A program made the translations under genes and the position numbers. From CAWKOH01 sp963851245 (GTDB taxonomy: Bacteria; Actinomycetota; Acidimicrobiia; Acidimicrobiales; Palsa-688), in NCBI GenBank assembly GCA_963851245.1, contig CAWKOH010000001.1, positions 1 to 64,000 of the forward strand: a DNA stretch of 64,000 bases, given 5' to 3'. Shown here one piece after another: positions 26,592-36,565 of the stretch. Positions within the stretch are counted from its first letter, which is position 1. The number at the start of each line of letters is the position of its first letter. Under the pieces are notes generated by a model, which was given only the letters and a program-made list of their open reading frames with translations, made no database searches and had not been told where the DNA came from.

Positions 26592-27100
26592 CCGGCCGGC
26601 GAGCCGATCTGCCGTTCAATGTCCATCTGGTGATGGCGCACCTCGTGCAGGGTGTGGATGGCGACCCAGCGCAAAGAACGCTCAGCAGGCGCCGGGAAGT
26701 TGTAGATGAGAGTCCGGTCCCAGTCCTCACCCAGCCTGGACAAAACGTTGGTGAGCATGCGGGCCGAGTCCTCGAGCTGCCGGGCCACCTCGGCGGGAAG
26801 CTGCTCCGAGTAGCCGTCGTGCTCGACTCGCTCGTCGCGCCCCATGGGCGCCAGAGTCGGGCACGTCGCCCGGCGAGCCAGCAGCACCCGCTCTCGCTGG
26901 ATCAAGAGTAGGTCCCGGACGTGGCAGCCGTATTCGAGCGGTGACCACTGGCTCGGAGATCGCCGGCGCCGCGCCTCGGCGGTGGGATCCCTGATCATTC
27001 GCCCCAGCTGGACCGCTCCTTCGACGATGGATGAGCCGGCTGCGCGGAACCGTCCGAGGTCATATTCGAAGCCGCATTCAGGGCAGCGATCAACGGCCAT
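26564..27100 (-). CDS. DinB-superfamily metal-binding protein
   Basis: ATG 27100, 178 residues. It opens with CPECGF, a half zinc-ribbon-like pair of Cys, then a four-helix bundle of the DinB/DUF664 type with the metal ligands H in YGCHVRDLL and HTLHEVRHHQMDI. Members of this fold include mycothiol- and bacillithiol-dependent enzymes and many of unknown role; actinobacterial members are often thiol-transfer or detoxification enzymes, which would be a guess here. Convergent overlap of 28 bases with the CoA transferase gene. Confidence 0.75.
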   Translation of the reverse strand: MAVDRCPECGFEYDLGRFRAAGSSIVEGAVQLGRMIRDPTAEARRRRSPSQWSPLEYGCHVRDLLLIQRERVLLARRATCPTLAPMGRDERVEHDGYSEQLPAEVARQLEDSARMLTNVLSRLGEDWDRTLIYNFPAPAERSLRWVAIHTLHEVRHHQMDIERQIGSPAGYRDPVQSG

Positions 27101-27340
27101 CTAGCCAGGGCCCGGGTCCACCAGCTCCAGGCGTTTGCCGAAGCAGTCCTGGATGTGGCCTCGACGAAGGCCCGGACCTTCGTCTGACCATTGCAACTCG
27201 ACGCCGGCGGCCGCCAGCCGGGCGAGCAGGGCACCGAAGGGAGCGACCACCAGGGCCGGATGAGCCTTGCGGGCCGGGCGGCTGCGCCGTCGAAGAGCCG
27301 GCTTCCATGAGCCCAGTATGGCCCGGGGGATGCCGGCTAC
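27101..27340 (-). pseudogene. VOC/glyoxalase-like C-terminal half
   Basis: A frame ending at 27101 contains HPALVVAPFGALLARLAAAG and GHIQDCFGKRLELVDPG, the C-terminal half of a VOC-superfamily protein: the beta-alpha unit plus the D.FGNR.E motif, with the last Glu a possible metal ligand. The N-terminal half is absent: upstream is the end of the next gene and no ATG, GTG or TTG of good position is present. Either a decayed gene or one truncated by rearrangement. Confidence 0.45.
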
Positions 27341-27900
27341 TGGGGCGAAACCCGGCTCAGTCCCCGTTGAGATGCCACGGCCGTCCTGGTGCCGGCATCG
27401 GCCGCAGGGCCCAGCAGGACGAGCATGTTGCCGGACCGGTAGGTCGACTGAACCCGGCTGGACCGGGCCCCGGCTGCGGCGGCGTGCCCATTCGAGTCGA
27501 ACAGCTCGACGTCGATGTCCCAACCCGTGCCACCGCAAGGAAGACCGGACGCGAAATGGAAGTCCTGACGGTAGGAACCATCGGCGCCGCCCGGTTCGGC
27601 GTCGTCCCAGCAGCCGCCCAGCTTGGACCGAAGGGAGAGCTCTAGGGCTACAGCGCTGCCGGAGTGGGAGCTGCCGATGGGCAGGGTGCCCGCACCGGGC
27701 GCGGTGGCACCCGCCCCGCCCGCCGAGGTGGCGGGGTTGCTCGGGTCGCCCTGCATCTTGGTGACCAGCAGCACGATGCCGACGATCAGCAGGATCACCG
27801 TAAGCACGACGGTGAGGCCGATCTGGCGCGACGACGGCTTGCGGAGGCTGGACCGTTGGGCTTCGACCGGAAAGCCGTCGTCATCGCTCCCGGGCAGCAT
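27337..27900 (-). CDS. Single-pass membrane protein of unknown function
   Basis: ATG 27900, 187 residues. Cytoplasmic charged start, one helix at about 27-46 (IGLTVVLTVILLIVGIVLLV), then a Gly/Ala/Thr-rich linker and a small domain with two Cys (GGCWDD; LPCGGTGWD), possibly disulfide-linked outside the cell. No family recognised. The upstream 230 bases are AT-richer than the surroundings and hold an operator-like palindrome and a short tandem repeat. Confidence 0.6.
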   Translation of the reverse strand: MLPGSDDDGFPVEAQRSSLRKPSSRQIGLTVVLTVILLIVGIVLLVTKMQGDPSNPATSAGGAGATAPGAGTLPIGSSHSGSAVALELSLRSKLGGCWDDAEPGGADGSYRQDFHFASGLPCGGTGWDIDVELFDSNGHAAAAGARSSRVQSTYRSGNMLVLLGPAADAGTRTAVASQRGLSRVSPQ

Positions 27901-28002
27901 GGCCCCATTACTAACGCATGAACCGGTGAGCCGTGCCGCGGCCGGTTGTCGGGGCCAGGCATGACGCCGAAGGATATGAGATTACTTGATTATGATCAGT
28001 AG

Positions 28003-28023
28003 TTAACCAAATATGGCGGTTAA
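28003..28023. promoter_or_regulatory. Operator-like palindrome in an AT-rich intergenic stretch
   Basis: TTAACC (28003-28008), nine-base spacer, GGTTAA (28018-28023). It lies about 100 bases upstream of the 27900 start codon, in a notably AT-rich block (27970-28030). A binding site for a dimeric regulator is possible but no regulator is adjacent. Confidence 0.4.
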
Positions 28024-28082
28024 GTACTGCACAGGATGACAGGGGAGGGATACCGCGTCGTGGTGCAGAGGATCCCGAGCGG

Positions 28083-28126
28083 CCAGTAACCCGTACAGCC
28101 AGTAACCCGTGCGGCCAGTAACCCGA
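28083..28126. repeat. Three short tandem repeats, 16-bp period
   Basis: CCAGTAACCCGT at 28083 and 28099 and CCAGTAACCCGA at 28115, with four variable bases between copies. A partial fourth unit (TCAGTCAT) runs into the imuB stop codon region. Probably a slippage product just after the end of imuB. Confidence 0.7.
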
Positions 28127-28130
28127 GAGG

Positions 28131-29786
28131 TCAGTCATAGGTGGCCTCCACCCACCACCTTCCGGATTCACGGGTCACCAGATGCGCCTCACCGCTCTCG
28201 AGCAGGACTTGAAGCCGGGCCCGGCGCCGGCCACCTCCTTCCCACCACCGCTCTTCGAGCGGCCACGGTCCGGCCCAGGCCGTAACCGCCACCCGGGGGC
28301 CGCCTTCCACGGAGAGAGCGGCGGGAGAGGCGGTCATGGCTCCCCGACCGCTCACTTCGATGGGATCGCCGTCCACATCGCGCAACTCGGCCGGGCGGGG
28401 AGGCTGGTGCACCATCGAGGGGGCCGGGTTCCCCAGCCGGCCCGGCCATGGAGCGGGGGGGTCCGCCGGACCGCTGGAAGCCCGCCTGGTGGTCTTACCA
28501 GCAGTCGGGCGAGGCCTTTGAGAGCCTCCGGCGGCCGGTTCGTCCCCCCTGTCATCCCCCCACGGCACCCAGCGCACCTGCTCGACGAACCCTCGGCCAC
28601 CCCCGAGGACGGCGGTGACCACGGATTCTGGTCCGAGCACTCCCTGGACCCGGGCCAGGGCCCGGGCTGCTCTGACGTCGGAATCAGCCTGGCCTCCCCA
28701 GAAACCCAGTTGCCGGCCGCAGTCGGGGCGGACTTCTTCAGGGGTCAACCTCAGCAGGGTCAACCCACCGGTCGGACCGGTCGGACCGGAAGCCCGGCCA
28801 CCCGAGCCACCTCGGGCACCGCCCAGCCATCCCTCCAACTGCCACCGGGCTCGCTCGGATACAGCTGACACGGTGAGAGTCCCTTCATGGCGCCAGTGGC
28901 GTATCAGGTGCTCGCCGTGTTCGGTCTCCACTTCTATCGCCACCCTGGTGCACGCCAGCCCGGCCGAATCCAACCGGTCCTGCAATTCGCCGGCCAGGGC
29001 CTTGACCACGAAAGCGGCTGCTTCGATCCGCTGCTCGGGTGGATCAAGCTCCGCCGCCACAACCAGATCGGGCGGAGGGGTGCGGGCCGCCAGCAGGCGG
29101 TCGTCCAAGCCCTGGGCCAGGCGATAGGCGGCGGCACCCGAAGCACCGAAGCGACCCAGGACCGACGGGCCCGGCAGGGCGGCCAGGTCACCCAGGGTGC
29201 GCACCCCGAGCCGGAGCAACAGGTCGGTCAGATCCTCGTGTTCAAGGCCGAGCGCGCTTACAGGGTAAGGGGCCAGCCACGCCCGGCTATCCCCCGGGGC
29301 CACTACCACCACCCGACCGGCGCTCTCCGTACCTGCCACACGCGCAGCCAGGCCGGAGGCGAACAGCCCGTCGGCTATACCCACCCGGCAGGCGGCCTGC
29401 CCGACCGTGCGGTCAATCATGTCGGCCACCCTCTCACCGAAAGCGGCATCACCACCGAAATATCTCGACGGCCCGAGGGTGGTGAGGGAGAGGGCGCCCG
29501 GGGCGAGGATCTCGACGGCCGGGGTCAGAGACTCCACCGCCGCCACCACCGGTTCCCATCTCCGCCCATCCCTTCCGGTGTCGGCGGCTATCACCGCCAG
29601 ATCTGGACAGCGGCTCTGGGCTTCCCTCCGCCTCAAACCTGGTCTCACCCCCTCGGATCGAGCGGCAGCAGTGACCGCCACCACCCGGTTGGCTGACACC
29701 ACCGCAGCCGGGCTGTCAGGCGAGCAACCGGCCGCCACCACCGGCCAGTCCGGCACTGACGCCACCAGCAACCGCACCGGACCCAT
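28131..29786 (-). CDS. imuB: ImuB: Y-family polymerase-like mutasome subunit
   Basis: ATG 29786 follows the imuA' stop with a one-base overlap (TGATG); 551 residues. The Y-family fold is recognisable: LLVASVPDWPVVAAG at the start, where the catalytic acidic residues of active Y polymerases are missing, as is usual in ImuB, and SRYFGGDAAFGERV in the palm. A sliding-clamp-binding motif QLGFW is at 359-363. The tail of about 180 residues is Pro/Arg-rich and ends in a small conserved domain (PWPLEERWWEGG). ImuB is a scaffold that brings DnaE2 to the clamp during damage-induced mutagenesis. The gene pair is under a LexA box upstream of imuA'. Confidence 0.9.
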   Translation of the reverse strand: MGPVRLLVASVPDWPVVAAGCSPDSPAAVVSANRVVAVTAAARSEGVRPGLRRREAQSRCPDLAVIAADTGRDGRRWEPVVAAVESLTPAVEILAPGALSLTTLGPSRYFGGDAAFGERVADMIDRTVGQAACRVGIADGLFASGLAARVAGTESAGRVVVVAPGDSRAWLAPYPVSALGLEHEDLTDLLLRLGVRTLGDLAALPGPSVLGRFGASGAAAYRLAQGLDDRLLAARTPPPDLVVAAELDPPEQRIEAAAFVVKALAGELQDRLDSAGLACTRVAIEVETEHGEHLIRHWRHEGTLTVSAVSERARWQLEGWLGGARGGSGGRASGPTGPTGGLTLLRLTPEEVRPDCGRQLGFWGGQADSDVRAARALARVQGVLGPESVVTAVLGGGRGFVEQVRWVPWGDDRGDEPAAGGSQRPRPTAGKTTRRASSGPADPPAPWPGRLGNPAPSMVHQPPRPAELRDVDGDPIEVSGRGAMTASPAALSVEGGPRVAVTAWAGPWPLEERWWEGGGRRRARLQVLLESGEAHLVTRESGRWWVEATYD

Positions 29787-30487
29787 CAGCTCACCAGCGC
29801 CGCCGTTCCGTCCACTGGGATCTCGGCCGGCGTGGCGACCTCCCCTTCCCGGCCCGGCAACCACAATGTCCGGCGCCGCTCCCGCGCCGCCGCTCGCCTG
29901 CCCGTCAGGCTTATATCCACCCGCCGGGCCTTGAGGTGCCCGTACCCGGCTCCCAGGCCGTCCCAGGCCGATCGGGTGACGGTCAACTTGAACTCAGGAG
30001 GCTCAGGCCATCCGAACCTGCTCGAGTTGCCACCTTCGAGCACCACCATCACCACGCCCCGCTCTCTCACTCTGGCTGTCAACCGCCGGGCGTCAGCCCC
30101 CCGGACCGGCAGTGGAGGGCGCAGGAGCAGCAGGTCGACGCCGTCGAGCAGGGCGGCCGCCACCACGGTCCACTGGTCCCCGGGGCGAGGTATGAGGGCC
30201 AGCCGCTCCAGCCGCACCCCCAACTCGGACGCGGCCACCAGGCCCAACGAAGGCAAACCGACGGCCGCCACCCACGACCCGCCCGAAGTGACGGCAGCGG
30301 CCAGGGCCAGCGCGACCGAGGACCCTCCCGAAGAGGCTCCGATCACCACTGTGCTCCCCCGCCGTATACCTCTATCGGGGAAAAGACCACCCAGGGCGCC
30401 AGGAACCTCTATCAACCGGGCCTCGGCTGTCGCGACCGGCCGGCCCTTGGCTGCCGCGATCTGCAAGGAGGCCACCGTAGCTTCCAC
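29786..30487 (-). CDS. imuA': ImuA'-type mutasome accessory protein
   Basis: The open frame reaches 30523, but the LexA box at 30501-30516 lies inside that extension, so the start is more likely GTG 30487 (VEATVASLQIAAAKGRPVAT). About 233 residues. RecA-like layout with GIRRGSTVVIGASSGGSSVALALAAAV in the place of a Walker A loop, without the standard GKT, and DGVDLLLLRPPLP as the Walker B-like strand. It matches actinobacterial ImuA' (Rv3395c type), required together with ImuB and DnaE2 for SOS mutagenesis. Confidence 0.8.
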   Translation of the reverse strand: MEATVASLQIAAAKGRPVATAEARLIEVPGALGGLFPDRGIRRGSTVVIGASSGGSSVALALAAAVTSGGSWVAAVGLPSLGLVAASELGVRLERLALIPRPGDQWTVVAAALLDGVDLLLLRPPLPVRGADARRLTARVRERGVVMVVLEGGNSSRFGWPEPPEFKLTVTRSAWDGLGAGYGHLKARRVDISLTGRRAAARERRRTLWLPGREGEVATPAEIPVDGTAALVS

Positions 30488-30500
30488 CCGGTCCACCGTA

Positions 30501-30516
30501 TCGAACGTCTGTTCGA
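30501..30516 (-). promoter_or_regulatory. LexA (SOS) box of imuA'-imuB
   Basis: TCGAACGTCTGTTCGA is an exact match to the mycobacterial-type SOS consensus TCGAACnnnnGTTCGA and fully palindromic in its arms. It lies 14 bases upstream of the proposed GTG start of imuA' and 45 bases before the divergent glycosyltransferase start, so LexA could also affect that gene. Confidence 0.9.
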
Positions 30517-30560
30517 TTGACAACTTCGATCCAGGCCGGCCGGGCCACTACATTTGGCAA

Positions 30561-31718
30561 GTGCCTTGGTGGAGCCTGGCTGCTTGGATCCCCGTCGCCA
30601 TCTGGGTCTTCCTACTCCTGGGCCGCGGCTTCTTCTGGCGCACCGATGTCCGGCTACAGACGGCTCCCCCTCCTGCCACCTGGCCTGCGGTCTCGGTCGT
30701 GGTACCGGCCCGCGATGAAGCCTCGATCCTGCCCCTGACCACCCCCAGCCTGTTGAATCAGGACTACCCGGGTCCTGCGGAGGTGATACTGGTCGACGAC
30801 GGCAGCACTGACGGGACCGCCGAGGTGGCAGAGGCCATATCCGGGGGCGGCACCCGCCTGGCCCTCCGGGTGCTAACGGGAGCGCCGCGCCCACCCGGTT
30901 GGGCCGGCAAGACCTGGGCCCTCCGGCAGGGAACCGAAGCGGCTGTGGGTGGGGCTCTGGATCCCGAGTTCGTGCTCTTCACCGACGCCGACATCGAGCA
31001 TCCTCCGGATTCACTGTCCAGACTGATGGCCTTCGCGCTCTCGACTGAACAAGACCTCGTTTCTCTCATGGCCCGGCTGCGAACAGCAACCCGATGGGAG
31101 AAGCTGCTTGTGCCGGCGTTCGTCTACTTCTTCGCCCAGCTGTATCCGTTCCGATTGGTCGGCAGCCGTCGGTCCCGCACTGCTGCGGCTGCGGGCGGAT
31201 GCGTCCTCGTCCGCCGCCAGGCACTGGCCCGGGCCGGTGGAGTAGAAGCCATCGCGGGGGCAGTCATCGACGATGTCGCCCTCGGTCGAGCCGTCAAGCG
31301 CTCGGGCGGCTCTATCTGGCTGGGCTTCACCAACGAAGTCACCAGCGTGCGGCCCTACCCCAGGTTGACCGACCTCTGGCAGATGGTGGCCAGATCGGCT
31401 TACACGCAGTTGCGTCACTCGCCGGCGGCCCTGGCCGGCGCCGTCGCCGGGTTGGGCGCCGTCTACCTGGGGCCGTTCGTGGTTCTTATCGCAGGCGCCG
31501 CATCCGGGCACGAAGAAGTGTTACTGGCCGGGTTGGTGGCCTGGCTCTTGATGACCGTCAGCTACATGCCTATGGTCCGCTACTACCACCTCGGCCCGCT
31601 CTGGGCTCTACTCTCCCCCTGGCCGCCGGGATGTACGCAGCCATGACAGTTGACTCGGGCCGGCGCCACCGGCGTGGTGAGGGTGCCGCCTGGAAGGGGC
31701 GAACCTACGTGGGGGAGG

Positions 31719-31729
<11 letters not shown>
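30561..31729 (+). CDS. hpnB: HpnB-like family 2 glycosyltransferase, one frameshift
   Basis: GTG 30561 (VPWWSLAAWIPVAIW) starts an N-terminal membrane helix, then the GT-A domain: SVVVPARDEA, ILVDDGSTDGTAEVA, FTDADIEHPPDSL (DxD-type), and IDDVALGRAVKRSGG. C-terminal helices follow. The frame breaks near 31612 (one base missing after GCTCTACT); the continuing frame gives LPLAAGMYAAMTVDSG and GAAWKGRTYV, the usual end of HpnB, to TGA 31729. HpnB is the hopanoid-associated glycosyltransferase; other hopanoid genes are not in the window. Its end overlaps the convergent malic enzyme by about 10 bases. Confidence 0.75.
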
Positions 31730-33126
<1,397 letters not shown>

Positions 33127-33656
33127 ACCCGGAGAATACCGAGCGGATCGAATTGCGTTCCCAGGGCCGGGCGGCGGCGCTCTTGCCGACGTGACATTCG
33201 CCACATAATTGCGCCGCCGAGAAGGGGGCGTTCAGGGCGAGGCTGGCCGCGGGCCCTGGGGGGAGGGGCCGGACCGCCTCGACCCGGACGTAGGTGTTCG
33301 GCGTCGACCCGCCGGGCGCGTGGGGCGCCGCTCGGCGCCATCCCGGCCGGCGTGAACTCCCCGTCGTCGGTGACACTAGGTACCTCGATCCTCGGTGCCT
33401 CCGCCGGCCCTGACCCGGCTGAAACTGAGCCCGGACGCGACGAAGGACCGGCGGGGGGAGCCGGTCCTTCGCAAAGCTCGAGGGGCGAGGGGGGGTTCGC
33501 CCCGAGCAACAACTCCATTATGCGCCATCTTTCACTATCTTGGCAAGAGACATGCGTCACACCTGCTATCTCTGATCGAGATGGAAATCCAATGTCGACC
33601 GGGCGGAACTGATCGAATAGCAACTGCATGCCTGTCGATCTTCTCGCCCCCGCCCT
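33127..33656. other. 530-base stretch without a supported gene, two hairpins
   Basis: Between the malic enzyme start and the acetoacetyl-CoA synthetase start. Two GC-rich hairpins stand close together: GAAGGACCGGC/GCCGGTCCTTC (33442-33452 with 33460-33470, 7-base loop) and GGGGCGA/TCGCCCC (33482-33488 with 33497-33503). They could be a leader structure of the malic enzyme transcript on the minus strand or a terminator. Beyond about 33510 the sequence turns AT-richer, as expected for the promoter of the downstream synthetase. Open frames here have no recognisable protein. Confidence 0.5.
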
Positions 33657-35594
33657 TTGTGGGTCCCGGGTGAAGACCGCCAGGCCCGCTCCCGGCTGCG
33701 CCGCTACCTCGACCGGATTGGAAAGACCACCTACCAGGATGCGTGGGAGTGGTCAGTCGCACCGGACAGCGCCGGCGATTTCTGGACCTCGGTAGCTGAT
33801 GAGTTCGGCCTGGTCTGGCGCCACCCCCCAACGGCTAGCCTGGAGCGAGACGAGAGCCGGGTAACCGGAGCCAGATGGTTCCGGGACGGCCGCCTCAACT
33901 ATGCCGAGCGCGCTCTCACTGCACCCCCCGGGGGTCCCGACCTGGTGGCCCTGGTGTCACGATCGCAGAGCCGGCCAGATGGTCAACTCAGCTGGTCGGA
34001 ACTGTCCGCACTCGTGAGCCGCATCCGGGCCGGTCTGATCGATGCCGGCGTGGGCGAGGGCGACCGGGTGGCCGGCTACCTGCCGAACATCCCCGAGACC
34101 CTTGCCGCCTTCCTGGCCAGCGCCAGCCTGGGGGCCATCTGGACCGGTTGCGCCCCGGAGATGGGTGTGGCCGGCGTCCTGGATCGGCTCAGTCAGGTCG
34201 AACCGGCCGTGGTCCTGTGCGTCGACGGGTACCGATACGGTGAGCGGTCCATCGACCGGAGTGAGCAGGCTCGGGCCATCCGGGAGGGGTTGCCTTCGGT
34301 CTCGAGAGCGGTATGGGTGCCCTACCTGTCGGCCCAGTCACCGGCGCCGCCCGGCTGGACTCCGTGGGACGATTTCACCGCTCAGCCGGCCCCGCTCGAG
34401 TTCGCGGCCGTCGATTTCGACCACCCCCTTTACATCCTGTTTTCGTCGGGAACGACCGGAAAACCCAAGCCCATCGTGCACGGTCACGGCGGCATCCTGT
34501 TCGAGCACACCAAAGCGCTGGGGCTGCACTTCGATCTGGGTCCGGGCGATCGCTTCTTCTGGTTCACGACGACCGGTTGGATGATGTGGAACTTCTGCAT
34601 TTCCGGGCTGCTGGTCGGAGCCACCGTCGTGCTGTTCGACGGCGACCCGGCCTGGCCGGCCGTGGACGGGTTGTGGGGTGTAATGGCCGAGACCGGGACG
34701 ACTTGCGGCGGGGTCGGCGCCGGCTACCTGGTCACCTGCGCCAAGGAGGGAGTGCAGCCCGGCCTTCAACACGACCTCGCGGCATTGAGCACCCTCGGCG
34801 CCACGGGCTCCCCTCTCCCGGCTGCAGCCGCCCAATGGGTGTACCAGGAGGTGGCTTCCGACATCCTCCTGTCGTCCTTTTCCGGGGGTACGGACGTCTG
34901 CACGGGATTCGTCGGGGCCAGTCCGATCCACCCGGTGTGGGGGGGTGAGATCTCCTGCCGGTGCCTCGGGGCTGCGGTGGAGGTCTACGACGACACCGGG
35001 GCGTCTGTGGTCAATCTCGAGGGGGAGCTGGTGCTTAGCGGGCCGCTGCCGTCCATGCCCGTCGGATTCTGGGGAGACGACGGCAGTCGGTATCGGGCCG
35101 CCTACTTCGAGCGCTTCCCCGGCGTCTGGGCTCACGGCGACCGGGCCACCCTTACCGACAGGGGCACCGTGGTGATCAGCGGCCGCTCCGATGGCACCCT
35201 CAATCGTGGCGGGGTCCGGATGGGAACCGCCGAGTTCTACGCAGTGGTCGAGGGGCTCGAGAGCGTGGCGGACAGCCTGGTCGTGCACCTGGAGGATGCC
35301 GGCGGGGGCCCGGGTCAGTTGTGGCTGTTCTTCGTCCCGGCCGCCGGCTCAGACCCCGACGCCGCGTCGTCGCAGATCAAGCTGGCCCTCAAGCGCGACC
35401 TTTCACCGCGTCACGTACCGGACCGGATCGCACCGATCATGGCCGTCCCCCGCACTCTCTCCGGCAAGAAACTCGAGGTACCGGTCAAGCGGATCCTTTC
35501 GGGAGTGGCGCCCGAGGAGGCCCTGACCGTGGCCTCGGTGGCGAACCCGGACAGCCTCCAACCGTTCCTCGACTGGGCCCGCGCCGAAACCTAG
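33657..35594 (+). CDS. Acetoacetyl-CoA synthetase
   Basis: TTG 33657 gives 645 residues, the usual length. The start (MWVPGEDRQARSRL) fits AACS proteins, which begin at a Leu-Trp pair. Adenylate-forming motifs: FSSGTTGKPKPIVHGHGG (about 262-279), TTGWMMWNF, GSPL with the AACS-type 'SFSGGTDVCTGFVG', and HGDRATLTDRGTVVISGRSDGTLNRGGVRMGTAEFY, with the catalytic Lys in RTLSGKKLEVPVKR near the end. It activates acetoacetate, feeding polymer or isoprenoid precursors or ketone catabolism. Stands alone; no polyhydroxyalkanoate genes nearby. Confidence 0.95.
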   Translation: MWVPGEDRQARSRLRRYLDRIGKTTYQDAWEWSVAPDSAGDFWTSVADEFGLVWRHPPTASLERDESRVTGARWFRDGRLNYAERALTAPPGGPDLVALVSRSQSRPDGQLSWSELSALVSRIRAGLIDAGVGEGDRVAGYLPNIPETLAAFLASASLGAIWTGCAPEMGVAGVLDRLSQVEPAVVLCVDGYRYGERSIDRSEQARAIREGLPSVSRAVWVPYLSAQSPAPPGWTPWDDFTAQPAPLEFAAVDFDHPLYILFSSGTTGKPKPIVHGHGGILFEHTKALGLHFDLGPGDRFFWFTTTGWMMWNFCISGLLVGATVVLFDGDPAWPAVDGLWGVMAETGTTCGGVGAGYLVTCAKEGVQPGLQHDLAALSTLGATGSPLPAAAAQWVYQEVASDILLSSFSGGTDVCTGFVGASPIHPVWGGEISCRCLGAAVEVYDDTGASVVNLEGELVLSGPLPSMPVGFWGDDGSRYRAAYFERFPGVWAHGDRATLTDRGTVVISGRSDGTLNRGGVRMGTAEFYAVVEGLESVADSLVVHLEDAGGGPGQLWLFFVPAAGSDPDAASSQIKLALKRDLSPRHVPDRIAPIMAVPRTLSGKKLEVPVKRILSGVAPEEALTVASVANPDSLQPFLDWARAET

Positions 35595-35626
35595 AGCACT
35601 GCCCGGGGCCAGGGCTCCCGTTGCGG

Positions 35627-36058
35627 TCAGTCCTCGTCCGACGCCAACCTCTCGAGCAGCGGCACGGCCCGCTCGAGCAGGGACCGCTCCTGCTCGGTGA
35701 GCTGCTGCAGCCGGCTGGAGAGAAAGGCGTCGCGTCTGGTCCGGGTCTCGTCGAGCAAGGCCTGACCAGCCGGGCTGACGGCTACCCGCGCCACCCGGCG
35801 ATCCGACGCGTCAGCTCGCCTCTCCAGCCAGCCCTGGTCTTCCAGACGGGCAGCGATGCGGGTCATGGAGGGTGGGGCGATCCGCTCGATGGCGGCCAGC
35901 TCGCCCAGTGTCAGCTCTCCACGCTTGGCCACGGTGGACAGGGCCGACAGCTGGGACGGGGTGACTTCGCCGGCCGCTTGCTGGCGGAGGCGCCGGCCCA
36001 ACCGCAGGATGACCAGTCGGAGCTGGCTGCCGAGCGTGGTCGGCACCTTGGTGGACAT
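35627..36058 (-). CDS. MarR-family transcriptional regulator
   Basis: ATG 36058 (MSTKVPTTLGSQLRLVILRL), 143 residues. The winged helix is clear: LTLGELAAIERIAPPSMTRIAARLEDQGWLERRADASDRRVARVAVSPAG, with the DRR wing. Helices at both ends make the dimer interface. The ligand and targets are unknown; the divergent 36186 gene and the acetoacetyl-CoA synthetase (32 bases downstream, convergent) are the neighbours. The upstream 127 bases are relatively AT-rich (a run of T at 36087-36092) and would hold its operator, but I see no clear palindrome. Confidence 0.9.
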   Translation of the reverse strand: MSTKVPTTLGSQLRLVILRLGRRLRQQAAGEVTPSQLSALSTVAKRGELTLGELAAIERIAPPSMTRIAARLEDQGWLERRADASDRRVARVAVSPAGQALLDETRTRRDAFLSSRLQQLTEQERSLLERAVPLLERLASDED

Positions 36059-36185
36059 GAGCAGGAAGTGTAGTGAAAGGCGACGATTTTTTAGCGCAGC
36101 GAAGTACCCCGTCCCATGTCTTTGGCGTAGAGGCGGTTTCGCCCCGCTGTGCATCAACCCGACCAAAAGTGTCACCATAGAACCC

Positions 36186-36554
36186 GTGACGATGCGCGAG
36201 GATTGCCGCCACTTTCAGAGCCGGACCTACAGCACTGGCGAAGTGGCGCGTTTCTGCGTCTTGAACCTGGCGCCCGAGGCGCCCTGGCGCTGCCCGGAGG
36301 GCTGCCCTCAGTACCAACCGGACATGATCGACGGGTCGTTCGTGGTCGGTTCACTGACCCGCCCCGCCGTCGAGTCCGAGCCGGACGAGCCGGCCGCGGA
36401 GGTGTCGTCGGTCCTCGCCGAGGCCAGCGCCATCGTGACCGCTGCGGGACCCGAGATCCTCGCCGAGATCGAGGCAGAGCGATCCAACCGCCGTTGGTGG
36501 CAAGTATGGAAGCGTCGCGGTGACGACGGGGGCTTCCGCTTGAGCAGCCGCTGA
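36186..36554 (+). CDS. Small conserved protein with four Cys, likely metal or Fe-S binding
   Basis: GTG 36186 or ATG 36192; about 120 residues. Counting from the ATG, Cys 5, 22, 34 and 38 stand in CRHFQ, FCVLNLAP and PWRCPEGCPQYQ, a pattern like that of zinc-ribbon or Fe-S proteins. I know similar short actinobacterial proteins, of unknown role. The tail is acidic then basic (RRWWQVWKRRGDD). Followed 11 bases later by the lipoprotein gene. Confidence 0.65.
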   Translation: MTMREDCRHFQSRTYSTGEVARFCVLNLAPEAPWRCPEGCPQYQPDMIDGSFVVGSLTRPAVESEPDEPAAEVSSVLAEASAIVTAAGPEILAEIEAERSNRRWWQVWKRRGDDGGFRLSSR

Positions 36555-36565
36555 TTCCATCATCT

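Noticed and set aside
28083..28126. Possible CRISPR array from the tandem 16-bp units
   Set aside because: Units are too short, the intervals are only four bases, and no cas gene is present.
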